Assembly: GCF_013340285.1 (NCBI RefSeq)
Contig: NZ_BLVO01000004.1
Coordinates: 310,001 to 374,000, forward strand
Reading direction: 5' to 3'
Source: Desulfovibrio subterraneus
GTDB lineage: Bacteria > Desulfobacterota > Desulfovibrionia > Desulfovibrionales > Desulfovibrionaceae
DNA: 64,000 nucleotides
Part shown: positions 17,887 through 26,115 of the stretch, in pieces
Layout of the letters: every line of letters starts with the position of its first letter
Position numbering within the stretch: position 1 is the first letter of the stretch
Translations under genes and position numbers: made by a program
The notes under the pieces: generated by a model
The model's database searches: none
The model's input: only the letters and a program-made list of their open reading frames with translations
Told to the model about the DNA's origin: nothing

Positions 17887-18687
17887 TCAGGGGGCCGTCA
17901 CCTCCAGAGCCTGACCGCCGAGATGAACGCGCATAATGGCATCATACTGGCTGACGCCGCGCGGGGGATTCTGTTTCATATCATCGAGAGCGTGCTGCAA
18001 CGCTTCCACAACAGCATCATCCGTGAATCTGTTTACAACAATATACAGCGGCAGCTCCTTCATTACAAAAACCATCTCGTAATCATCAGGGTTGTACCCC
18101 AACCGCCGCATGAAATAGGGCGCAACCGTGTCCACATGCGTGATCAGGTCCACACGCTCTGCCTCCAGCATGCGAAATTGCTGCAGATTCTCTGTCAAAA
18201 GCGCCAGCCTATCCATGGGAATGCCAACACTTTCATGCAGCAGGCTCGCCGGTGCGCTGTTATTGATAACTCCTATGCTGTATTTGGGGATATCGTCCGC
18301 ACTATGGATGCGGATATGGCGGGATTTTTTGGCTACCAGCCCCATTCTGACAGTGCACAAGGGGCCGATCCACTTGAAGAGCGGCGCCCGTTCTTCCGTT
18401 TTGGCCACACCCAGCAACATGTGATCGGGACGCAGCTCCGTCTCTTTGATCGCCCGCGCCCAGGGCGCCATACGCACCAGCTCCGGGTGGAACTTTATAC
18501 CGCTGGTCCTCATGATAATCTTGAGAATATCGATGGAGACGCCCTCGACCTGTTTACTGTCTTCCCCCGCATAATGGAAAGGGGGCAGGTCTCCGGCATA
18601 CACGACAAACTCGCAACGCGCAGGTACAGCATGAAAAAGGCTGCACCATACAACAAGCAACACTGTGAACTGGCTTATAATTTTCAT
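17887..18687 (-). CDS. Solute-binding family 3-like periplasmic protein, paralogue A
   Basis: A 266-residue protein with a signal peptide (about 1-25, ending AVPARC). The mature start EFVVYAGDLPPFHYAGEDSKQVEGVSIDIL follows the SBP_bac_3 pattern, and LFKWIGPLCTVRMGLVAKK and SIGVINNSAPASLL fit the fold. There are no transporter subunits nearby. It is homologous along its whole length to the protein at 19219, so the two are a tandem duplication. Stand-alone proteins of this type in sulfate reducers may be orphan receptors or binding proteins for distant transporters; ligand unknown. Confidence 0.8.
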   Translation of the reverse strand: MKIISQFTVLLVVWCSLFHAVPARCEFVVYAGDLPPFHYAGEDSKQVEGVSIDILKIIMRTSGIKFHPELVRMAPWARAIKETELRPDHMLLGVAKTEERAPLFKWIGPLCTVRMGLVAKKSRHIRIHSADDIPKYSIGVINNSAPASLLHESVGIPMDRLALLTENLQQFRMLEAERVDLITHVDTVAPYFMRRLGYNPDDYEMVFVMKELPLYIVVNRFTDDAVVEALQHALDDMKQNPPRGVSQYDAIMRVHLGGQALEVTAP

Positions 18688-19148
18688 ATTCTACAATTTT
18701 GTGGATGCGTTATTCGATCATGAGATCCGCAGTGCCTGCCCAAAAGAACTGAATATGCAACGCAACCTATAAACGCACGAGCAAAGCATCAAGGTATGAA
18801 ATGCATGATATAGAGAAAGCAAAATCATGTCACCTTCAGGGAATCACTATTACATTCATTCTCATCCTTCACGGCGAAGAATCAAGCAACTCCCGTACAC
18901 GTTACAAAGCAATTTTTCGAACCACCCTATCGCAAACTCCTTTCTCTGCAAAATGTTGCACCGTTCACGGCAACGATTAAATATCCCTGCTCTTGCATAG
19001 CTCGATCATATTTCGCGCACTGGTAAAACCGCCCTGCCAATCCCTGCCAATCCCTGCCGGACAGAAGAAATGGCCTCCCCCTTTTGTGACAGCCTGTTGC
19101 AAGCCTCTTGCGAGCCGGCACTCGCGGACGCGGCAGGTTCCGGACAGC
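18688..19148. other. Intergenic region without a recognisable gene
   Basis: About 460 bases, AT-richer than the flanks. The only structure seen is a short tandem run, CCCTGCCAAT at 19032 and 19042 with a partial third unit at 19052. It should contain the promoter of the gene at 17887. Confidence 0.5.
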
Positions 19149-19179
19149 AAAAAAGCCCCGCGCGCAACAACGGAGCTTT
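19149..19179 (-). terminator. Terminator after the family-3 binding protein paralogue B
   Basis: On the minus strand AAAGCTCCG pairs (one G-U) with CGGGGCTTT across a 10-base loop and is followed by a T-run. It lies 40 bases beyond the stop at 19219. Confidence 0.7.
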
Positions 19180-19218
19180 CAACATGTGTATTTGCGAAAC
19201 CGGAAAAGTTTGCGGCGG

Positions 19219-20016
19219 TCAGGGTGTTACAATGTCCAATGCCTTATGATCGCCGATATACCGCCGCATAATGGTCTCGAACGGGCTGCGGCCCTTTACG
19301 GGTTTCTTCATTTCGTCAAGACTTTGCTGCATGCGGGCCACCACAGCTTCATCCGTGGCTTTATTCAGCGCGACATACAGGTATTGTTCCTTGAATACAT
19401 AGACCATTTCATAGTCATCAGGTTCGTATCCCATCTGCTGCATATAATGCGGCGCCACGTTGTCATCATGGCACACAAGATCCAGCCTGTCTGCCTGAAG
19501 CATGCGGAATAACTGATCACTTCCGGATACCAGCGAGAGCGTTTTCAGAGAAATACCCAGTTCGGACTGCAGCAGACCTGCAGGGGCGCTGTTGATGATC
19601 GCGCCTACACTATACCCGGAGATTTCTTCCCGTCCCCTGATCCGGATATGGCGCGCCTTCTTCGCCACAAGCCCGAGCCGGACACTGCAGAAGGGGCCAA
19701 CCCACTTGAAACGCGTCTCTCTATCTTCCGTCCGGGCAACCCCGAGCACCATGCGCCCGGGGCGCAATTCCGTCTCTGATATGGCTCTGGGCCATGGAAT
19801 TTTCTTCATGTTATCAGGCGTAAAGGCCAGCTTGCTGCGGCGCATCATCTCTGTCAGGGCATCAACCAGAATACCCTCTGCCTGCTGCTTGTCGTTCACG
19901 AAACTGTACGGAGGCATATCCGCCATATACACAACAAACTCAGCACGGGCTGCTGAAACATGCAACAGGCAGTAAAAAAAAAGGAAAATAGAGAGCATAC
20001 GCCCGGCAAAAGTCAT
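19219..20016 (-). CDS. Solute-binding family 3-like periplasmic protein, paralogue B
   Basis: A 265-residue protein with a signal peptide (SIFLFFYCLLHVSAARA). Its mature start EFVVYMADMPPYSFVNDKQQAEGILVDAL parallels paralogue A, as do FKWVGPFCSVRLGLVAKKARHIRIRG, YSVGAIINSAPAGLL and the C-terminal VTP. The ATG at 20016 has a GGAAGGGTGG site; the longer frame to 20091 is unlikely. It has its own terminator, so the two copies are separate transcripts. Function as for paralogue A: periplasmic ligand binding, ligand unknown. Confidence 0.8.
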   Translation of the reverse strand: MTFAGRMLSIFLFFYCLLHVSAARAEFVVYMADMPPYSFVNDKQQAEGILVDALTEMMRRSKLAFTPDNMKKIPWPRAISETELRPGRMVLGVARTEDRETRFKWVGPFCSVRLGLVAKKARHIRIRGREEISGYSVGAIINSAPAGLLQSELGISLKTLSLVSGSDQLFRMLQADRLDLVCHDDNVAPHYMQQMGYEPDDYEMVYVFKEQYLYVALNKATDEAVVARMQQSLDEMKKPVKGRSPFETIMRRYIGDHKALDIVTP

Positions 20017-20395
20017 ATTCCGGCCACCCTTCCATACTATTCCGTATCCGTGCCAGATTACGGGTAAAAATTCAAAAATCATAAAAATCAAAACGTTACA
20101 AACCCTTCCTGAAACACTCGTTCAGCTACCTACTGCCCTGATGCAGATCCCGTCAATGAAAATAGGAGCTCTTTATTGACATACCACATACGAAAGAAGA
20201 ATGCACATTCTGTGTAAATATCCGCAGCGCGGCTTGTCAGCATGATAATTCATGTTTATTCCTAGTCCTTAGTGCAGCTGAACCGGTTTTTCCCCTCCTC
20301 GAACTGCGGCAACGCGCAAAAGCCCGGTTCGGCGCCTCCCCCTGAGAAGCTGATACTCCGAATGGACACCCCCCAACAGGACCAAGGAGCCCCCA
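20017..20395. other. Divergent intergenic region upstream of the PspA gene pair
   Basis: About 380 bases, AT-rich on the left and GC-rich on the right. A good AAGGAG site lies just before the ATG at 20396. A weak sigma-70-like pair (TTGTCA at about 20235, TTATTC 16 bases on) is visible; no sigma-54 site was found, although psp genes elsewhere use one. Confidence 0.4.
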
Positions 20396-20788
20396 ATGTC
20401 CAAGTTTGATCTGGTCAAACATTATCTCCATGAAATGGAACTGCCCATTCTTTCGGAAGACACCGCTGAAGAGCTGGTGGTTGTCTCCGACCCCGAAAGC
20501 GGTATCGTTAATCTGGTTATCGACTGCGAAGAGCCCATTCTGGTTCTCGAACAGCTTATCATGAACATCCCCGCCGAAAGCGGCGATCTGTACAAACGCC
20601 TTTTGCAGATGAACCGCAACCTTGTGCATGGCGCATTCGTTCTGAACGAAGACGCATCAATGCTGCTCTTCAGGGACACCCTGCAACTCGATAATCTGGA
20701 CCGCAACGAGCTTGAAGGCTCTGTGCAGGCTCTCAGCCTTGCCATGGCGGAATACGGCCCCGAATTGCTCGGCTACGTTCAACAGTAG
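20396..20788 (+). CDS. CesT/YbjN-like chaperone-type protein, PspA partner
   Basis: A 130-residue acidic protein (MSKFDLVKHYLHEMELPI...) with the alpha/beta pattern of CesT/Tir-chaperone or YbjN-like proteins. No signal or membrane segment. It lies 12 bases before pspA and must be co-transcribed with it. In E. coli the PspA paralogue YjfJ is preceded by the small cytoplasmic protein YjfI, so this may be the positional counterpart. Family assignment is by shape and context, not by a sharp motif. Confidence 0.65.
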   Translation: MSKFDLVKHYLHEMELPILSEDTAEELVVVSDPESGIVNLVIDCEEPILVLEQLIMNIPAESGDLYKRLLQMNRNLVHGAFVLNEDASMLLFRDTLQLDNLDRNELEGSVQALSLAMAEYGPELLGYVQQ

Positions 20789-20800
20789 GAAGGAAGCCAC

Positions 20801-21502
20801 ATGTCTATTTTCCAGAGATTATTCAAGTTTGCACAGGCTGAAAGCCACGCTGTGCTCGATAAGATAGAAGACCCCATCAAGCTCACCGAACAAGGCATCC
20901 GCGACCTCAAGAACGATCTGCAGGCCGCCATGTCCAGCCTTGCAGACGTGAAGAGCATGGCCATAAACACCCGCAAGCAGGCAGAAGCCGCAAAGAGCCG
21001 CTCAACGGAATACGAAAAGAAAGCCATGCTGCTGCTCCAGAAGGCCCAGTTTGAGGACATGAACATGGCAGAGGCAGAGCGCCTTGCCACCATGGCACTG
21101 GAAGAGAAAGGACGGCAGGATGAAGAATTTGTCCGCCTGAACGCAGAAGCCGAACAGCATGAAAAAATGTCGGCCCAGTTGCAGACCAACGTGAACAAGA
21201 TCAAATCCACCATCACCAGATACGAAAACGAACTGCGCACCCTGAAAGCCCGCGCCAAGACCGCGCAGGCAACCCGCAAGGTGAACGAGCAGATCGCCAA
21301 GGTGGATACGTCCGGCACTGTGGCCATGCTTGAACGCATGAAGGAAAAAGTGGACGCTGAAGAGTCGCTGGCTGCTGCCTATGCCGACCTTGCCACCGAA
21401 AGCACAGGGCTGGATAATGACATTGATGCCGCTCTCGGCAACGTCTCCAAAATTGATGCGCAGGACAAGCTTGCCGCGCTCAAGGCCAAGATGGGCATGT
21501 AG
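20801..21502 (+). CDS. pspA: PspA/IM30 family envelope-stress protein
   Basis: A 233-residue, nearly all-helical protein (long coiled coil from about 25 to 190) starting MSIFQRLFKFAQAESHAVLDKIEDPIKLTEQGIRDL, the PspA/Vipp1 N-terminus, with the helix that binds stressed membrane. The family forms ESCRT-III-like polymers that protect the inner membrane. A GGAAGG site lies 9 bases before the ATG. It follows the CesT-like gene and precedes a DUF4178 gene, an arrangement resembling the E. coli yjfIJK region. The lack of PspB/C or PspF nearby suggests the YjfJ-like branch. Confidence 0.9.
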   Translation: MSIFQRLFKFAQAESHAVLDKIEDPIKLTEQGIRDLKNDLQAAMSSLADVKSMAINTRKQAEAAKSRSTEYEKKAMLLLQKAQFEDMNMAEAERLATMALEEKGRQDEEFVRLNAEAEQHEKMSAQLQTNVNKIKSTITRYENELRTLKARAKTAQATRKVNEQIAKVDTSGTVAMLERMKEKVDAEESLAAAYADLATESTGLDNDIDAALGNVSKIDAQDKLAALKAKMGM

Positions 21503-21533
21503 CAGCGCCACGCGCTGACAGAACGACAGGCAG

Positions 21534-21571
21534 ACGGGTGTACCGTGCTCAGGCAGGTGCGCCCGTTTTTT
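21534..21571 (+). terminator. Terminator after pspA
   Basis: An 11-bp stem with G-U pairs (21534-21544 with 21556-21566) is followed by a run of six Ts. The DUF4178 gene starts 40 bases later, so it may be partly uncoupled from pspA. Confidence 0.65.
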
Positions 21572-21611
21572 CCGATCATGCACAGGAACAGGACAGCAAG
21601 GTACGTACGCC

Positions 21612-22172
21612 ATGGGACTTTTCGACTTTTTCAAGGACAAGGCAAAACGGGATGAGCAACTCGATTCCATAACCAACCTTACCCTTGATGCCATGCGCCC
21701 AGGATTTCTGGTCGATTACGATCTCAAGACATGGGAAGTGAAGGCCGCCAACAAATATATCTGGGGTGAGGCGCTCTCGCTGGAATGGCAGCTGGTTTCC
21801 GCCAGCGATACCCTTTATCTGGAATGCGCCACGGACGACGAAACCGAATGGTGCATATCCCGCCCGATCAGCTTCCGCAGTCTCGGCGATGCCGTTCGCA
21901 AGACCATTCTCGAAACCGGCGACGCACCGGAAGAAATCGCTTGGCAGGGCAAGACCTATTATCTTGAAGAAACCGCAGGCGGGCACTATTTCGCCAACGG
22001 GCAGGTTGCCATGAAGGACGAGGGAGACCCGCTCCTGCTGTGGGACTACGAAACCGAAGACGGCGAGGAGTATCTCACCATTGAGCAATGGGGAGAAAAC
22101 GACTTCGAAGCCTATGCGGGTGGCCCTGCACACGAATACCAGTTTTCGAACATCCTGCCCCCTGCCCGCTGA
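21612..22172 (+). CDS. DUF4178 domain protein
   Basis: A 186-residue cytoplasmic protein beginning MGLFDFFKDKAKRDEQ, then a beta-rich region (GFLVDYDLKTWEVKAANKYIWG, LEWQLVSASDTLYLE, TEWCISRP) that matches the DUF4178 pattern. DUF4178 proteins recur next to PspA, DUF350 and spermidine-synthase-like genes, all present within 8 kb here. Biochemical role unknown. A repeat element and then a terminator follow the stop. Confidence 0.75.
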   Translation: MGLFDFFKDKAKRDEQLDSITNLTLDAMRPGFLVDYDLKTWEVKAANKYIWGEALSLEWQLVSASDTLYLECATDDETEWCISRPISFRSLGDAVRKTILETGDAPEEIAWQGKTYYLEETAGGHYFANGQVAMKDEGDPLLLWDYETEDGEEYLTIEQWGENDFEAYAGGPAHEYQFSNILPPAR

Positions 22173-22187
22173 ACCTTGTCCGGCAGT

Positions 22188-22327
22188 CAGACTGCTGCCA
22201 AAGTCATTTATGGTATTTTTGGGCTCCGCCGGGCAGGAACCTGACGTTCCTGCACCTCGTATAAGCGATGGAAATCCGTTTTTGGACCTCAGTTCCGGCT
22301 TAACGGAAATACGGTTTTACTGAAAAC
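22188..22327 (+). repeat. Dispersed intergenic element, copy 3 (reference copy)
   Basis: 140 bases from CAGACTGCTGCC to TTTTACTGAAAAC, the most complete copy with copy 5. Hairpin 1 is GCAGGAAC-CTGAC-GTTCCTGC (22233-22253). A second, longer-range stem pairs ATCCGTT with AACGGAAA near 22275-22310. It starts 15 bases after the DUF4178 stop and is followed by a terminator at 22348. Confidence 0.88.
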
Positions 22328-22347
22328 GAGGGTTTGTTATTACCCTG

Positions 22348-22376
22348 AAACGGGGAGGCATGCCTCCCCGTTTTTT
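22348..22376 (+). terminator. Terminator after repeat copy 3
   Basis: A perfect 13-bp palindromic stem (AAACGGGGAGGCA at 22348-22360 with its complement at 22361-22373) ends in six Ts. Confidence 0.85.
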
Positions 22377-22474
22377 CATGGGCTCCCTCACGCTGGCAGA
22401 GATTTTCCGCCAACGCACTCATCACATTCCCCCACTTACATGCTGGCATTGTGCTTCATTCAAGCATATATTCC

Positions 22475-22526
22475 GGCATGTGTTCAGGCACATGTTCAGG
22501 CACATGTTCAGGCACATGTTCAGGCG
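22475..22526. repeat. 12-bp tandem repeat upstream of the Fe-alcohol dehydrogenase
   Basis: Unit GGCACATGTTCA occurs perfectly at 22487, 22499 and 22511. A variant unit (GGCATGTGTTCA) lies at 22475 and a partial one at 22523. Each unit contains the palindrome ACATGT, giving evenly spaced sites one helical turn plus 1-2 bases apart. It lies 70-120 bases before the start at 22596 and may be an operator array. Confidence 0.85.
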
Positions 22527-22595
22527 TAAGCTTGAACGGGCCACCACAGGCACGAATACCTGCCCACTCCAATGATCAGGATAAAAGACAGCACC

Positions 22596-23798
22596 ATGGA
22601 CAATTTCACCTATTGCGCTCCCACCAGAATACTGTTCGGCAAAGGTACCATTCCCGCCATTGCCCCCCACATTTCCGCGCATGGCGTGCAACGCCTGCTG
22701 CTGGTCTTCGGTGGTGGTTCAGCCCGCCGCAACGGGGTGTATGATGCCCTCACCGCCGCGCTGCGCGCTGCGGGCATTCTATGGGACGAATTCTGGGGGG
22801 TGAAGCCGAACCCTTCGCTTGAGCAGGTGAACGCAGGCATTGCCAAGGCGCGGGCATTCGGCGCACAGGGAGTGCTGGCCGTGGGCGGAGGCAGCGTTAT
22901 CGACTGTGGCAAGGCCATTGCCGCGGGCGTGCATCTGGACGATTACTGGACCTTTGTGGAAACCCGCAAACCCGCCGAACGCGCCCTGCCGGTTTTTGCC
23001 GTGCTCACTCTTTCAGGCACCAGCTCGGAAATGAATGACAAGGCTGTCATCACCAACGAGGCAGAAGCCAAAAAGTGGTCCATAGGCGGCCAGTGTCTGG
23101 CTCCCAAGGTTACGGCCATTGATCCGCAGGTGCAGGCCACCCTGCCGTGGTCCCTCACGGCCTCCAGCGGCATAGACGCCATGACCCATGTGATGGAGAA
23201 CTATTTCAGGGGCAGGCCCGCCACAGCGGGAAACGGCTTCTTCCGCGAAGAAACGCAGCTGCAGATAAACGAGGCCCTGCTGCGGAGCATTGTGCTCAGC
23301 CTCAACGCCCTGCAGAAGGATTCCGCCTCGTACGATGCGCGGGCCAACCTTGCTTGGGCAGCCTGCTGGGGATTGAACGGCATGTCCGTGGCCGGACTTT
23401 CTTCCGGCGACTGGACCTCCCACGCGCTGGAACACGCCCTGAGCGGGCTCTTTCCGCACATTCCGCACGGAGCGGGACTGGCCGTGCTGTTCCCGTCGTG
23501 GATGGAAGAAGTGTATCCCTTTGCGCCGGACATCTTCGCACGATTCGCCCGCAACGTGTGGGCCATTTCCTGCAATCCTGCCGATCCGGCATCCGTGCTG
23601 GAGGCAGCACAAAAAGGCGTGGCCGCAACCCGTGCAGCCTTTTCAGGCTGGGGTGCGCCCGACAACCTGTCACACTGGGGAGTGCGCGAGGAGCATATTC
23701 CGGTGATGATGCAAAACGCCTACAGCTACCGCGCCCTCGGCAGGCTTGTGCCGCTGAACGAAGAACAGGTTACCCGCATCTACAAGAGAGTTTTGTAA
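22596..23798 (+). CDS. Iron-containing alcohol dehydrogenase, butanol dehydrogenase type
   Basis: A 400-residue group III (Fe-dependent) NAD(P)-linked alcohol dehydrogenase, probably acting on short-chain aldehydes. The N-terminal FGKGTIP and GGGSARRNGVYDAL segments and the nucleotide site VLAVGGGSVIDCGKAIAAG fit the BdhA/YqdH branch. Metal ligands are in GIDAMTHVME (Asp and His) and in SHALEHALSG and FPHIPHGAGLAVLFP (two His). The ATG at 22596 matches the family N-terminus (MDNFTYCAPTRILFG). An in-frame ATG 24 bases earlier is possible; neither has a strong ribosome site. It is flanked by the 12-bp array upstream and a convergent LysR gene. Confidence 0.9.
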   Translation: MDNFTYCAPTRILFGKGTIPAIAPHISAHGVQRLLLVFGGGSARRNGVYDALTAALRAAGILWDEFWGVKPNPSLEQVNAGIAKARAFGAQGVLAVGGGSVIDCGKAIAAGVHLDDYWTFVETRKPAERALPVFAVLTLSGTSSEMNDKAVITNEAEAKKWSIGGQCLAPKVTAIDPQVQATLPWSLTASSGIDAMTHVMENYFRGRPATAGNGFFREETQLQINEALLRSIVLSLNALQKDSASYDARANLAWAACWGLNGMSVAGLSSGDWTSHALEHALSGLFPHIPHGAGLAVLFPSWMEEVYPFAPDIFARFARNVWAISCNPADPASVLEAAQKGVAATRAAFSGWGAPDNLSHWGVREEHIPVMMQNAYSYRALGRLVPLNEEQVTRIYKRVL

Positions 23799-23847
23799 TC
23801 TGCTGCAGCGCCCGCAGGTTGCATCTCTCTGCTCCGCGTGCGGGATC

Positions 23848-24804
23848 TCAGAGGCGCGTCAGTTCAACGCAGGGGCCAAGCGGAGGCAAAGCTGCCGCAG
23901 CCTCGAAAATGCAGTCCCGCATCCAGCGCTGACCGGCCTCGGCATCGCGCGAGGCATGCCAGAACAGCCGCAGGGTAAATTCCGCATCAGGAAACGGCAG
24001 GGGGCGTATGCTCAGCTCATCGCCATGCACCGTCCGCCGCGCAAGGCGTTCCGCCATGGTTCCGGCAAGCCCCGTGCTGCGCACAAGTTCAGGAACGGCC
24101 AGTTCCTGCTGGATGGTCACCACGGGAGCAAGGGCATAGCCCGCCTTTTCCAGCACCGAATACAGCACATGCTTGCCTGAAACGCTCAGCGAAAGCGCGA
24201 TAAAGGGCACTCCGTCAAACCGCGCCGGTTCAAGCACCCCCTTGGCAAGCGGGTGATCGGCCCGCATGACGCAGGCTTCCCTGTCCCTGAGCAGATCCGC
24301 GCTCAGGATATGACGCCCCGATACGGGATGGCAGCCCAGCACGGCATCCACTTCCCCTTCTTCCAGCATGCGCAGCCGCTCTTCATGCGTAGTGTGCACA
24401 ATATGCAGCGACACGCCGGGGGCTTCTGCCCGCACGCGCTCCGTCAGAGGGGGAAGCACAATGGCCCCGCCATAATCGTTCATGCCGATGCGGAAGGTTC
24501 GCTGCGCCTCGGAAGGCTCGAAGTTCCCCATATCCCGCACGGCTCCGTCCAGCATCTCCAGACCGGAAAGAATGCCCGGTGCAATGGTTTCTGCCAGCGC
24601 CGTGGGCTCCATCACATTGCCCTGCCGGATGAACAGGGGATCATCAAACCGCACGCGCAGCCGACCGAGCGCATGGCTCACCGCCGATTGCGACAGATTG
24701 AGATCGCCTCCGGCAAGGGTGAGATTACGCCTGCGGTATACTGCGGCAAAGACCGCAAACAGGTTGAGGTCGAAGGAAGCTGCATGAACATCATTCATGG
24801 TCAC
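23848..24804 (-). CDS. LysR family transcriptional regulator
   Basis: A 318-residue LysR protein. The N-terminal winged helix reads FDLNLFAVFAAVYRRRNLTLAGGDLNLSQSAVSHALGRLR, and VRFDDPLFIRQGNVMEPT is typical of the NodD/NahR-like branch. An effector-binding domain follows (about 100-310). It is divergent from a small DMT-type transporter with only about 65 bases between the starts, so it most likely controls that gene and itself. Inducer unknown. The first two codons are ambiguous (ATG at 24804 or 24798). Confidence 0.9.
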   Translation of the reverse strand: MTMNDVHAASFDLNLFAVFAAVYRRRNLTLAGGDLNLSQSAVSHALGRLRVRFDDPLFIRQGNVMEPTALAETIAPGILSGLEMLDGAVRDMGNFEPSEAQRTFRIGMNDYGGAIVLPPLTERVRAEAPGVSLHIVHTTHEERLRMLEEGEVDAVLGCHPVSGRHILSADLLRDREACVMRADHPLAKGVLEPARFDGVPFIALSLSVSGKHVLYSVLEKAGYALAPVVTIQQELAVPELVRSTGLAGTMAERLARRTVHGDELSIRPLPFPDAEFTLRLFWHASRDAEAGQRWMRDCIFEAAAALPPLGPCVELTRL

Positions 24805-24869
24805 ATTGCTACCATTTCATTTGATTCATGTACAGCGAGAGCATAAGGATATGTCCGGAGGCAATACCC

Positions 24870-25340
24870 ATGACATCGATATACATTCCTTTCGCCATAA
24901 CGGTTCTGTCCATGGCGAGTTATCATATAGCGCAGAAGCTGCTTTCTTCCAGCCATTCCCCCTTTTCCATGCTGGCCGTGGCATATGCCTTTGCGGCTGT
25001 GCTCTGCATAGGGGCGGCCCTTTTGGCAGGCTCCGGCACGGGTGAATCCGGCAACACGGTGCCTCTTTCCACCAAAGACATTGTGCAGCAGGTCTTCACC
25101 CTGAAGAACTGGCCAGTACTGCTGCTTGCCATTGCCGTGGTCGGCATGGAAGCCGGCATACTTTTCACCTACAAATACGGCGCATCCATGGGCACGCTCC
25201 CCCTGCTGACCAACGGCAGCCTGCTGATCATCACCGTGCCTGTGGGGTTTTTCTTCTTCCGCGAGCATGTGTCGCTGAGCACCTTTGCAGGCGGTCTGTT
25301 CGTGCTGGGCGGATTCTGGCTCATGACACGCCACGCCTGA
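24870..25340 (+). CDS. Small EamA/DMT-type membrane transporter
   Basis: A 156-residue inner-membrane protein with about four to five helices, about half the length of a standard EamA transporter (one domain, so probably a dimer). The last helices read GTLPLLTNGSLLIITVPVGFFFFREHVSL then FAGGLFVLGGFWLMT, the conserved end of a DMT domain. The ATG at 24870 has GGAGG 8 bases upstream; 14 upstream codons were rejected. Divergent from the LysR gene, so probably its target. Substrate unknown. Confidence 0.75.
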   Translation: MTSIYIPFAITVLSMASYHIAQKLLSSSHSPFSMLAVAYAFAAVLCIGAALLAGSGTGESGNTVPLSTKDIVQQVFTLKNWPVLLLAIAVVGMEAGILFTYKYGASMGTLPLLTNGSLLIITVPVGFFFFREHVSLSTFAGGLFVLGGFWLMTRHA

Positions 25341-25377
25341 CCGCCCCTGTAGAGAAATTCTGTCTTTCAAAATGAAA

Positions 25378-25405
25378 AGCAAAGGACGCGCAGGCGTCCT
25401 TTGCT
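25378..25405 (+). terminator. Terminator after the DMT-type transporter
   Basis: A 12-bp stem (AGCAAAGGACGC at 25378-25389 with GCGTCCTTTGCT at 25394-25405) has a GCAG loop. The T-run is weak. Confidence 0.7.
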
Positions 25406-25415
25406 GTATGGTGCG

Positions 25416-25540
25416 GGCAAAGTCATTATTGATTTTTTGCCTCCGGCGGGCAGGGGGATAATCCCCCTGCACCCGGTATAAGCGATGAAAATCCGTTTTT
25501 TGGCATCAGCCACGGCTTAATGCAGTCTATTTTTTGAAGA
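25416..25540 (+). repeat. Dispersed intergenic element, copy 4 (diverged)
   Basis: The most diverged copy. The first hairpin is GCAGGGGGA-TAA-TCCCCCTGC (25451-25471), so both arms differ from the other copies but still pair fully. The GGTATAAGCGATGAAAATCCGTTTTTTGG segment is retained as GGTATAAGCGATG and AAAATCCGTT. The second stem is largely lost. It lies between the transporter terminator and the convergent Cys-rich gene. Confidence 0.8.
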
Positions 25541-25555
25541 ACAGAGGGGGGAGGT

Positions 25556-25831
25556 TCAACGGGGAGCAGCGTCAACGGGCGTCCGCACACGCTGCCACAC
25601 ATCCTTACGCCAGCGGTTCAGCGGACGGCAGCATGCTTCGCCTGCCTGCAATATGGCAGCGGCCTCGGAAGATTCCTCAATAAGCTTGCAGCGATACCGC
25701 GCACCATCCCAATAGAGACCGGGGCAGACATCCTGCTCGCCATACCGCTGCTGGCCGGGGATACATTGTGATTTGACGCAGCAGTAGCCGCAGCCCACAC
25801 ACGCACGCTGAAACAGCAGAAGATGCAGCAT
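25556..25831 (-). CDS. Small Cys-cluster protein (YkgJ-like)
   Basis: A 91-residue protein with ten Cys, including CVGCGYCC near the N-terminus and CCRPLNRW near the C-terminus; the CxxCGxCC start is the signature of YkgJ-type putative Zn/Fe-chelating proteins. The ATG at 25831 has GGAGG 5 bases upstream; in-frame starts up to 25864 are possible. It stands alone between a repeat copy and an unrelated intergenic region. Metal bound and role unknown; a second YkgJ-type protein is at 57334. Confidence 0.65.
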   Translation of the reverse strand: MLHLLLFQRACVGCGYCCVKSQCIPGQQRYGEQDVCPGLYWDGARYRCKLIEESSEAAAILQAGEACCRPLNRWRKDVWQRVRTPVDAAPR

Positions 25832-26115
25832 TGCCGCCTCCATTCCCGTTCGTTGCGGGAACATGGCAGGTTACAGACGACAACTCCGAAAGACGCAGAA
25901 AAAACACAACCTGCGCTGCCTGAAAAAGGTTCGCGAAGCACGGCTGCAACCTTGCCCGCTTTCAACCAAACCGCTCGGCACGACAGGAGAAATCCCTATG
26001 AAATATCCTAGTCACGGCTATTCCGTTTGACAAGGGCGACAACGGGTAGGTACCTTCGGGCTCGGTTTTCCGCCATGACGGACTTTTCGCGCAATTTCTT
26101 ATCAGGGAGCACGCT

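Noticed and set aside
22210-22323. A 37-codon peptide (MVFLGSAGQEPDVPAPRIS...) inside repeat copy 3, in a frame also open in the other four copies
   Set aside because: Most differences between copies 3 and 5 change the amino acid (A/P, I/M, G/E, L/R, E/G), copies 1, 2, 4 and 5 lack a good start, and there is no ribosome site. The open frame looks like a by-product of a conserved structure.
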